Assembly: GCA_937871705.1 (NCBI GenBank)
Contig: CALMOO010000853.1
Coordinates: 1-6,078, forward strand
Reading direction: 5' to 3'
DNA: 6,078 nt
Source of the DNA: an uncultured Hymenobacter sp.
Lineage (GTDB): Bacteria; Bacteroidota; Bacteroidia; Cytophagales; Hymenobacteraceae
The first letter of the stretch is position 1, and every line of letters begins with the position of its first letter. Shown piece by piece: positions 1 through 6,078 of this stretch. The notes under the pieces were generated by a model that worked only from the letters and a program-made list of their open reading frames with translations, was not told the origin of the DNA and did not search any database. The position numbers and the translations under genes were made by a program.

Positions 1-2267
1 GTATTCGACTGATACACGTTTGCCTCTAAGCCCAAGCGGCTATTCAGCAACGCTGTCTCTATACCAATTTCAGCGCTTTTCGTGCGTTCGGGCTTGAGGT
101 TAGGATTATTTTTAACGTTTGGCACCGAGAAAAGGGCTACCGAGCCGAAGGCAGTGGGCTTGTCATAGACATCGGATATGCTATAAGGACTAGCACTGTT
201 GCCAACTTCTGCGTAGTTGCCCCGCACCTTACCGTAAGATAGCCAAGGAGCAGTTTCCTTAGTCAGTTCAGAGAAAACGAAGCCTAGTGCTGCCGAAGGA
301 TAGAAGTAAGCATTATTGGCTTTGGGTAGAGTAGAAGATTGGTCTCTTCTAGCCGTCAAGTCAAGAAACACCATATCGCGGAAACCGAAGGTAGCGTTGG
401 CGAATACCCCATCAACTGCCTGCCGTACATCAGTTTCAGTTGGTGCAAGTATAGGAGAGACGCTGTTTGACAGGGCGTAAAACTCAGGGATGACGAGGCC
501 ACCGTTAGTCGCAGCATAAATTGACTTAGTCGACTGGCGACGCATGTTAGCACCGACCAAGCCTGTAAAGCTGATTTTTTCTGTAATACGAGCCTTGAAA
601 TTACCAATTAGGTCGAAGTTAGCTTCGCGGTAAGTGCGATTGAAGCGGTTGTAGCCTGGCACACCTACGGCACCATAGGCTAAGCGTTCTTCTTGCAGGT
701 CATCATTCGAGTCTAGGGTTACGCGGCCTAGCACATTAAACCAATCGGTTGCCTTGTATGTAAGAGCAACGTTGCCGAAGGTGCGGTAACGAGCGTCAGT
801 TTCAAAGCTCTTTGCTCGTGACCAGTAAGGGTTGTTCCAGTACTGAGCAGTAGATGAACCAGGACCGGTCAAGTTCCAGCTAGCGTTGAGCCCTTGATAC
901 TCATATGCTTGCTGCAATTCCTTCATGTCAACGTTAGTCTGCCACCACTGCCGGAAATTGGTCATTTGGTTCTCGCTATAGCTGCCGCTGTAGCCGGTGC
1001 CGTAACGTCCTTTACCATTTACTACTGAGAAGTTAACAGTAGCGCTAGCGACCAAACGAGGCGTCAGGTTCAACGAGCCAGCAAAGTTGATTACGTTCTT
1101 ATTTACCTGGCTATTGGGTAGAACCCCTTTGTCGATAACGCTATTATAGCCAAGCTTAAAAGTGCCCTTATCGTTACCACCGTCAATGGTAACACTATTA
1201 TTCAGCGTCAGTGCAGTTTTGAAGAAAGTAGAAGGGTCATTGTCAGCAGCTACCCAAGCAGTCTTCTGGCCGAAGTGGTTGCTACCTGGCTGGAAAGCAT
1301 TCCACTGGTATACCTGCAAATTGGGGTCAAAGCGCGGGCCAACAGAGGCATCGGCACTCAGCTGGTTGTAGTTATCTTTAATGCCATCACCATCAATATC
1401 TTCCTGTTCGAAGTAAGGACCGTAGCCAGCACCATACTCCTTCTGATATTTAATGAAAGTGCTCTTATCAATTCGCCCTGCGGTAATGCCGGCGTTGATA
1501 GTTACCCCAAGGCCCTGGCGACCCTTCTTAGTAGTGATAAGTATAACCCCGTTGCCTGCGCGCTCGCCATAAAGCGCAGTTGCAGCGGCTCCCTTCAAGA
1601 TAGTCATCGTGGCAATGTCATCAGGGTTGATGTCAGCTGCGGCGTTACCATAGTCATATCCCCCACCACCGGTCTGCTGGGTGCTGGAGTTCGTGTTAGC
1701 ATTGCTAATCGGTACCCCATCTACTACGAACAATGGCTGGTTATTACCCGTAATCGATTTCGTGCCCCGAATCAGGAGGTTGGTAGAGCCGCCTAGCGTG
1801 TTGCTCTGGCGAACCTGTACGCCCGCTACTTTGCCAGATAGGCCATTGATAGCGTTAGGATTCCGAGCAATTGTTACCTGCTGTCCTTCTACTACAGTAG
1901 CTGAATAAGGGAGCGAGTTACGGGTTCTTTCAACGTTGAGCGACGTAACTACTACTTCGTTCAACTGCTTAGCATCAGAGGCTAATGACACATTTATAGT
2001 GCCACTACCAATTGGTTCCTCAATTGTGGTGTAACCAACAAAGCTAAATACGAGGGTAGTAGCGGTTGTGGGAACACTCAGGGCGAAAGTTCCGTCGTTG
2101 TTGGTAGCTGCGCCGAGCGTAGTTCCCTTTACCAGCACCGTCACACCAGGCAAGCCTTGGTTGTTACTACGGTCAGTTACCCGACCGGAAATGCTCCTAT
2201 TTTGCGCAAAGGCCTGATGAAACAGACCTGTCATCAGCAAAATGACTAAGAGGGTAAATTGTCTCAT
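1..2267 (-). CDS. SusC/RagA-family TonB-linked outer-membrane transporter, C-terminus cut off by the window edge
   Basis: The gene reads leftward from ATG at 2267-2265 and stays open to position 1, giving 755 complete codons. Residues 1-21 form a Sec signal peptide (MRQF, hydrophobic core, cleavage likely after AFA before Q22). Residues 24 to about 97 are a carboxypeptidase-D-like regulatory domain (SISGRVTD, GLPGVTVLVKGTT, NDGTFALSVP, FSFVGYT). A TonB-box-like LNEVVVTSL follows at 102-110. The plug runs from about 112 to 249, with LFVVDGVPI at 179-187 and the SusC signature at about 210-249 (DINPDDIATMTILKGAAATALYG, ending ITTKKG). The rest is barrel, including an acidic DIDGDGIKD loop at 290-298 and the family motif NPNLKPE at 721-727. 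Related proteins are about 1,000 residues, so roughly a quarter is missing. By family knowledge it should be a TonB/ExbBD-energised importer partnered by a SusD lipoprotein, probably encoded beyond the left edge. There is no STN domain. No Shine-Dalgarno precedes the ATG; the start was chosen because it begins the signal peptide. The substrate is unknown. Confidence 0.96.
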   Translation of the reverse strand, partial: MRQFTLLVILLMTGLFHQAFAQNRSISGRVTDRSNNQGLPGVTVLVKGTTLGAATNNDGTFALSVPTTATTLVFSFVGYTTIEEPIGSGTINVSLASDAKQLNEVVVTSLNVERTRNSLPYSATVVEGQQVTIARNPNAINGLSGKVAGVQVRQSNTLGGSTNLLIRGTKSITGNNQPLFVVDGVPISNANTNSSTQQTGGGGYDYGNAAADINPDDIATMTILKGAAATALYGERAGNGVILITTKKGRQGLGVTINAGITAGRIDKSTFIKYQKEYGAGYGPYFEQEDIDGDGIKDNYNQLSADASVGPRFDPNLQVYQWNAFQPGSNHFGQKTAWVAADNDPSTFFKTALTLNNSVTIDGGNDKGTFKLGYNSVIDKGVLPNSQVNKNVINFAGSLNLTPRLVASATVNFSVVNGKGRYGTGYSGSYSENQMTNFRQWWQTNVDMKELQQAYEYQGLNASWNLTGPGSSTAQYWNNPYWSRAKSFETDARYRTFGNVALTYKATDWFNVLGRVTLDSNDDLQEERLAYGAVGVPGYNRFNRTYREANFDLIGNFKARITEKISFTGLVGANMRRQSTKSIYAATNGGLVIPEFYALSNSVSPILAPTETDVRQAVDGVFANATFGFRDMVFLDLTARRDQSSTLPKANNAYFYPSAALGFVFSELTKETAPWLSYGKVRGNYAEVGNSASPYSISDVYDKPTAFGSVALFSVPNVKNNPNLKPERTKSAEIGIETALLNSRLGLEANVYQSN

Positions 2268-2302
2268 AAAGAGAAATTAGGGATAATGGTAAAAATTTAT
2301 GC

Positions 2303-2321
2303 TTCAATCCGCCGGATTGAA
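2303..2321. promoter_or_regulatory. Perfect 9-bp inverted repeat before the minus-strand susC-like gene, candidate operator or leader hairpin
   Basis: TTCAATCCG and CGGATTGAA flank a single central C at 2312, with all nine pairs matching. The near edge is 35 bases before the ATG at 2267. That fits either a dimeric regulator's operator near the promoter or a structure at the DNA level. A one-base centre makes a full RNA hairpin strained, since at least two inner pairs would have to open to form a loop. No T tract follows on either strand, so it is not a terminator. The symmetry is directly visible; the regulatory role is inferred. Confidence 0.45.
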
Positions 2322-2429
2322 TGGGCAAGATATTGCATAAATTTCAATCAATAGCAGATATTCTTGCAAAAAAATAACCTGAATATAGCTCGGGCGCTAT
2401 AGTACGCATTGTTAGCAAGTTGTTTATAA

Positions 2430-2441
2430 TTCAAGATTGAA
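2430..2441. promoter_or_regulatory. Small palindrome TTCAAGATTGAA, possible second copy of the same half-site
   Basis: The arms TTCAA and TTGAA are separated by GA. The outer five bases of each arm match those of the larger palindrome at 2303-2321, whose centre lies about 123 bases nearer the minus-strand gene. Single TTCAA/TTGAA half-sites also occur at 2343-2347 and 2464-2468. A repeated half-site would suit a regulator binding several sites, but a five-base motif in AT-rich DNA can recur by chance, so this is tentative. Confidence 0.22.
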
Positions 2442-2530
2442 GCAAACGAAGTACTAAACCGAGTTGAATAAATATAGAGTAATTGGTTCTAGGGTACGCA
2501 GATTATAAACTCAAGCAGAATACAACTACC

Positions 2531-2548
2531 AGTGCTTGCGGAAGCATT
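2531..2548. repeat. Short hairpin with four-base loop in the intergenic region
   Basis: AGTGCTT and AAGCATT can pair over seven positions (one G-T) around the loop GCGG. The following sequence is AT-rich but is not a T tract. This may be a small RNA structure or a chance inverted repeat; there is no further support. Confidence 0.2.
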
Positions 2549-2986
2549 AATTAAAAGACTCGACTGGTTTAAGTCAGGCTTCTGCTAAGTTGGCCATAGT
2601 AGATGGGTATTAGCGTAACTGCCTAGAGCGGAGGCTGTGCTGACACTTAGTCAACCCCACAAACGGGACGAATCACAAGGTAACTTCTGCCCCAAGCTGA
2701 GCGCATTTAGCGTCTAATATGGATAGTGAATCCGCGCAGGGAGCTTTGGCGTAAAGCAGCTAGCTTCGTGGGTTACGTCAACTAACACACTCTGCACAGC
2801 GCATATTAGGTCAGCTCACTACTCAGTATATTATATCTAGGAGGTGGAACCAGCTGCAAGTGGCGATTACGTACTCTAACCGAAGAACTGCTCGGAGTAG
2901 GGGTAGGAGCAAAAGCGGTAGGCAAATGATATGTATTTAGTTGCAAAGAGTGCGAGCTTATCAACTTTCGTACATCATCTAGAAAG

Positions 2987-3016
2987 CGTTTAGTAAGCGT
3001 AAACCTTTACTAAATG
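2987..3016. repeat. Imperfect hairpin with 8-bp perfect core in the intergenic region
   Basis: TTTAGTAA at 2989-2996 is the exact reverse complement of TTACTAAA at 3007-3014, with a 10-base loop. The stem extends outward by a G-T and a C-G pair. The left side also carries a short direct repeat, AAGCGT at 2984-2989 and 2995-3000. There is no T tract on the plus strand, so an intrinsic terminator is unlikely. Its role is unknown. Confidence 0.3.
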
Positions 3017-3120
3017 ACCTCTCTGGGTGAAAAAGGGTACTAGCATGCCGTGACTACCCCCTAAATAGCCCATGTTGCTAATAGAATAGGTGTAGACAGC
3101 AGATTAGTGCTGTTCAGTTT

Positions 3121-3318
3121 ATAAAGCTTAGTAATGACATAGCAAACAAGATTTATTGAATAGTAATTAGCATATTTTATATAATTAAGAAACTTAGTCC
3201 TGCTCGTAAAAATCTTTACAATTGTTTTACTTACGCATTATCTTGCGGCTCACTTTCTTCCGCTTTTGCTTTAGCAAATAGTCACATTTTTTATTTTATT
3301 CACTTTTTTTCACACTCA
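3121..3318 (+). promoter_or_regulatory. AT-rich upstream region expected to hold the promoter of the plus-strand susC-like gene
   Basis: About 27% G+C over 3121-3300, falling to an almost pure T/A run with scattered C at 3286-3310. No Shine-Dalgarno precedes the ATG: the last bases are a T run followed by CACACTCA. AT-rich leaders without Shine-Dalgarno are usual in Bacteroidota. I could not place a -33/-7 promoter pair, so only the region is called, by position and composition. Confidence 0.4.
3265..3278. promoter_or_regulatory. Palindrome TTTGCTTTAGCAAA before the plus-strand susC-like gene
   Basis: Six-base arms TTTGCT and AGCAAA surround TT, ending 40 bases before the ATG at 3319. Its distance to the start resembles that of the 2303-2321 palindrome to the opposite gene, but the sequences are unrelated. 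The following stretch to the start is very T-rich. It could be an operator or lie in the leader; a chance palindrome in AT-rich DNA is also possible. Confidence 0.25.
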
Positions 3319-6078
3319 ATGAAAAGAATCCTACTACTGAGTTTAGTACTCATGTTGACGCTTTTTCAAACGGTGCTGGCGCAGACGCGGGCAGTATCGG
3401 GACGGGTAACTGACCAAGTAACTGGTGAAGGCCTGCCAGGAGCAACCATTTTGCTAAAAGGTACCACAACCGGAATTTCCTCTAGTGCTGATGGACGATT
3501 TACTCTGAATGTACCGGAAACAGGGAGCACACTGGTGATTAGCTCTATCGGTATGGTGACGCAGGAAGTAGTAGTTGGGAGCCGCACCACTATAGATGTA
3601 GCGCTGGCAACTGATAAAAAGGAACTAGGCGAGGTAGTAGTACTAGGCTATGGTGAGCAAGTAACCCGGCGTGAGTTAACGGGCTCGATAGCTACTGTTA
3701 GTTCTGCCCAGTATAGGGACCAGCCTGTGACTGGCGTTGACCAAGCTTTACAAGGCCGGGCAGCTGGCGTGCAAGTGTCGCAGAACTCCGGAGCACCGGG
3801 TTCCGCTATTTCGGTACGTGTTCGGGGAGCCGCTTCTATTTTGGCTAGCAGTGAGCCGCTGTACGTGGTAGATGGGCTGCCTATTAATATAGGTGGTACC
3901 TCGCAGCTAGGCACAGGTAATCAGACTACTAATGGTTTGAGCGACCTGAACCCTAACGATATTGCCACGATTGAAGTGTTGAAAGATGCGGCGGCCGCCG
4001 CTGTCTACGGCTCCCGAGGTTCTAACGGTGTAGTAATCATTACGACCAAACGCGGCCAAGCTGGGAAAACCCAAGTAGACCTGCAATACTATACCGGTGC
4101 ATCGTCGGTATGGAAGCGGCCCCAAGTGATAAACGGTCCGCAACAGACACAGCTTTTTTTGGATGAGGTAGCCAACTACTACGGGGTTAACGCCGACGGT
4201 TCTGTAACGGTAGGTAGCAATGCCGCAGGTCCTGTTAAATACGCAAGCCTCGCTGAAGCAACAGCTTACACTTTCCGTGCAACTGCTGGAACCCGCACGC
4301 TAACGAACAACGTGTACTCTTACACAAACACTGGGGCCATTCGGCCACTAAGTCAATTTCAGAATCCTAGCACGGCTCCTACCACCGACTGGGTGAGCCA
4401 AGTGCTACGCACGGCTCCTATTAATAACTACGCGCTAACCTTCTCGGGTGGCACGGACAAGTCGCGCTATCGCTTGTCGATAAATGATTTCGACCAACAA
4501 GGTACCTTGGTAGGCTCAGGCTACAACCGGGCTAGCGCGCGTTTGTCGCTGGACAATAACTTGACGAGCAAGATTCGCATGGGCCTGTCCATTGGCCTAA
4601 GTTCAGCAGTCAACAACCGCATCAACAATGATAACAGCATCTACGGGGTGCTCACGACAGCTCGGCTCTACGCTACTGACCTACCCATCTACAATACCGA
4701 TGGAACTTACTATAAGAACGGCTCGCTAGAGAATCCTGTTGTGGCGGCCAATATCCCGATTATCAAATCGACTGATAACCGGTTACTTGCTAGCCAATAC
4801 ACTGAGTTTGAGCTTATCAAGGATTTTCGCTACCGGGCTACGTTCAGCCTCGATTATTTATATGAGCGCGATGACCGTTTCTACCCCACCATTACTAACG
4901 CTGGTGCCTCGGTAAATGGTGATGCTACGGCAGCTTCTCTGCAACAGCCTCGTTTTAACCACATTAGCGCTTTCAACTATTCTCATACGTTCGGCACTGA
5001 CCACTCGCTGACTGCGCTTGGCGTGGTAGAGTACCAGCGAACCAACTATAGCAGCATCTTTGCCGAAGCCACTGGTTTCCCCAGCAATGCTATCCAACTT
5101 CTGTCAGCGGGTGCTAATAAGACGAACGCTACTTCGTTTGCAACTAGCAGCACCTTGTTTAGCCAATTGATTAAAGTAAACTACGCTTATAAAGGACGCT
5201 ACTTGCTAGGTGGGTCCATACGGCGGGATAACTCTTCTAACCTAGGCGCAGACAACCGCATTGGCTATTTCTCGGCGGTGTCGGCAGGCTGGCGGGTGGT
5301 TGATGAGAGCTTTCTCAAAGACCAGACAGCGTTATCGGAGTTAAAGCTGCGGGCTAGCTATGGCAAAACCGGTAACAACAATTTTGGTACGATAACCAAT
5401 GCTGACTTCCCAGGGGTTGGTCTAATCGGGGTAGGCTATAACTACCAGGGGCAGGGTGGCCTAGCTCCCAATCAGTTGGCTAACACTAACCTTGGTTGGG
5501 AAAGTACGGAGAACTACAACATCGGCTTGGATATCGCTACGCTGCAAAACCGCATTTACCTGTCGGCCGATGTCTACAAGCGGGTGACGAGCGACCTATT
5601 GTTGCCCTATAATCTAGCACTCGATACGGGCTACCCAAGCTACAATGCGAACGTAGGGGCGCTGCAAAACAAAGGCTTGGAACTGGCGCTGACGACAGTA
5701 AACATGGCAGGCAATGGTGATAGTTTTGGTTGGACTACCAACTTCAACATCTCCTTCAATCGCAATAAGGTAACGGCTCTTTCAGACCCCAGCCCCACGG
5801 GGGTAGGCTACGGCTTTGCAAGCCGCTTGAAGGTAGGGGAGCCGCTCGGCGCATTCTATGGCTATCGGGTAGACCATATCTTCCAGTCGCAAGATGAAAT
5901 CAACGCCCTGAATGCTACTGCTGCAAGCTCTACAGGCAGTGCTTCGGCTACTTACCAAACCCCATCGACCCGGCCCGGTGACATCAAGTTCAAGGACCTG
6001 AATGGGGATGGCGTTATCACGGCGGCTGACCAGGAAATTATGGGTAGCGCGCAGCCCAAATACTTCGGGGGCATTACC
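3319..6078 (+). CDS. SusC/RagA-family TonB-linked outer-membrane transporter, extreme C-terminus cut off by the window edge
   Basis: The gene is open from ATG at 3319 to the right edge, exactly 920 codons. Residues 1-21 are a Sec signal peptide (MKRI, leucine-rich core, cleavage likely at VLA before Q22). Starting at the next in-frame ATG (residue 12) would destroy it. Residues 26 to about 97 are the carboxypeptidase-D-like domain (VSGRVTD, GLPGATILLKGTT, ADGRFTLNVP). A TonB-box-like GEVVVLGYGEQ lies at 104-114. The plug spans about 115-246, with LYVVDGLPI at 181-189 and the SusC signature at 208-246 (SDLNPNDIATIEVLKDAAAA, YGSRGSNGVVIITTKRG). The barrel carries family landmarks: NPSTAPTTDW at 349-358, NLGWE at 724-728, and DLNGDGVIT at 893-901. 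The last normally lies about 100 residues from the end, so little is missing. By family knowledge it imports a substrate handed over by a SusD-like lipoprotein, expected just downstream outside the window. It resembles the opposite-strand gene mainly in the first 250 residues, so the two are paralogues rather than recent duplicates. No Shine-Dalgarno is present. The substrate is unknown. Confidence 0.97.
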   Translation, partial: MKRILLLSLVLMLTLFQTVLAQTRAVSGRVTDQVTGEGLPGATILLKGTTTGISSSADGRFTLNVPETGSTLVISSIGMVTQEVVVGSRTTIDVALATDKKELGEVVVLGYGEQVTRRELTGSIATVSSAQYRDQPVTGVDQALQGRAAGVQVSQNSGAPGSAISVRVRGAASILASSEPLYVVDGLPINIGGTSQLGTGNQTTNGLSDLNPNDIATIEVLKDAAAAAVYGSRGSNGVVIITTKRGQAGKTQVDLQYYTGASSVWKRPQVINGPQQTQLFLDEVANYYGVNADGSVTVGSNAAGPVKYASLAEATAYTFRATAGTRTLTNNVYSYTNTGAIRPLSQFQNPSTAPTTDWVSQVLRTAPINNYALTFSGGTDKSRYRLSINDFDQQGTLVGSGYNRASARLSLDNNLTSKIRMGLSIGLSSAVNNRINNDNSIYGVLTTARLYATDLPIYNTDGTYYKNGSLENPVVAANIPIIKSTDNRLLASQYTEFELIKDFRYRATFSLDYLYERDDRFYPTITNAGASVNGDATAASLQQPRFNHISAFNYSHTFGTDHSLTALGVVEYQRTNYSSIFAEATGFPSNAIQLLSAGANKTNATSFATSSTLFSQLIKVNYAYKGRYLLGGSIRRDNSSNLGADNRIGYFSAVSAGWRVVDESFLKDQTALSELKLRASYGKTGNNNFGTITNADFPGVGLIGVGYNYQGQGGLAPNQLANTNLGWESTENYNIGLDIATLQNRIYLSADVYKRVTSDLLLPYNLALDTGYPSYNANVGALQNKGLELALTTVNMAGNGDSFGWTTNFNISFNRNKVTALSDPSPTGVGYGFASRLKVGEPLGAFYGYRVDHIFQSQDEINALNATAASSTGSASATYQTPSTRPGDIKFKDLNGDGVITAADQEIMGSAQPKYFGGIT

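Larger units (their letters stand above)
2268..2460 (-). promoter_or_regulatory. AT-rich upstream region expected to hold the promoter of the minus-strand susC-like gene
   Basis: About one third G+C, directly before the minus-strand ATG and containing the palindromes at 2303-2321 and 2430-2441. The bases just before the start read TAATTTCTCTTT on the minus strand, with no Shine-Dalgarno. No exact TAnnTTTG -7 box was found. The call rests on position and composition only. Confidence 0.4.
2268..3318. other. Divergent intergenic region of about 1.05 kb, no convincing gene
   Basis: This spacer separates the two SusC start codons and must hold both promoters. Hand counts give about 34% G+C for 2281-2460 and 27% for 3121-3300, but about 49% for 2581-2940, close to the coding sequence on either side. 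No frame has both a normal start and appreciable length. The longest opening noted is a 66-codon minus-strand frame without ATG (3006 to 2806). I saw no tRNA-like T-loop, transposase motif, CRISPR repeat or hairpin followed by a T tract. I found no exact copy of the Bacteroidota -7 consensus TAnnTTTG correctly placed before either gene; the nearest, minus-strand TATTTTTTTG near 2368-2377, has two bases too many. Short palindromes are listed separately. The middle could be a decayed gene or an untranslated RNA, but nothing proves either. Confidence 0.75.

Noticed and set aside
870..898. The acidic DIDGDGIKD loop (and the DLNGDGVIT motif of the other gene, 5995-6021) as a sign of a calcium-binding fusion
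   Set aside because: Such Asp/Gly-rich segments recur in many SusC-family barrels, so they are family features and not an added domain. The coordinates given here cover only the general area of the first protein and are approximate.
1275..1796. A 173-codon plus-strand open frame inside the minus-strand transporter gene
   Set aside because: It lies antisense to the conserved domains of the SusC-like protein, and its translation has no recognisable domain. It is a shadow of the real gene.
2366..2378. Minus-strand TATTTTTTTG as a Bacteroidota -7 promoter box
   Set aside because: The consensus is TAnnTTTG. This run has two extra bases, and no convincing -33 TTG partner was placed.
2619..2717. 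A 32-codon plus-strand opening ending at TAA 2715-2717
   Set aside because: There is no ATG, only a GTG at 2637; it is short and its translation matches nothing I recognise.
2839..2940. AGGAGGTG at 2839-2846, a perfect Shine-Dalgarno-like sequence, followed by a GTG-started 26-codon basic frame (2860-2940)
   Set aside because: The spacing to the GTG is about 14 bases, too long; the peptide is tiny and unfamiliar; and Bacteroidota rarely use Shine-Dalgarno sites. Most likely chance.
3648..4143. Two minus-strand open frames of 88 and 78 codons
   Set aside because: They are antisense to the plug and signature region of the plus-strand SusC-like gene, whose frame is uninterrupted and matches the family throughout.
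4858..5097. A 79-codon minus-strand frame
   Set aside because: It is antisense to the barrel region of the plus-strand transporter and has no family features of its own.
1..6078. FecA-type transporter with STN signalling domain and anti-sigma partner
   Set aside because: Both mature proteins begin directly with the carboxypeptidase-D-like domain, and no sigma or anti-sigma gene is present in the window.

Overview
The window is a stretch of a Bacteroidota chromosome. It holds two divergently transcribed genes for SusC/RagA-family TonB-dependent outer-membrane transporters, both cut by the window edges, with about 1.05 kb between them and no other convincing gene. The family, the lack of Shine-Dalgarno sequences before either start, and coding DNA near 50% G+C all suggest Bacteroidota. 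A Cytophagales genus such as Hymenobacter is a reasonable guess from the style of the proteins, but the window does not prove it.

Layout: positions 1-2267 (minus strand) encode the first 755 residues of one SusC-like protein; its C-terminal part lies beyond the left edge. Positions 2268-3318 are the divergent intergenic region. It has AT-rich flanks next to each start codon (about 34% G+C for 2281-2460 and 27% for 3121-3300, counted by hand) and a middle at about 49% G+C (2581-2940). It contains several short palindromes and hairpins, plus a weak trace of what may be a decayed small reading frame on the minus strand. Positions 3319-6078 (plus strand) encode the first 920 residues of a second SusC-like protein, lacking only roughly its last 100 residues.

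Both proteins share one architecture: a Sec signal peptide, a carboxypeptidase-D-like regulatory domain, a TonB-box-like segment, a plug domain ending in the SusC signature, and a beta barrel. Neither has the N-terminal STN signalling domain used by FecA-type sensors. In this family each transporter normally pairs with a SusD-like surface lipoprotein encoded just downstream. Here both partners would lie outside the window, so the locus is probably the junction of two divergent SusC/SusD uptake operons. Nothing visible fixes the substrate of either (glycan, peptide or other).

I found no mobile element, tRNA, rRNA, CRISPR array or clearly new system. The least explained part is the intergenic region.
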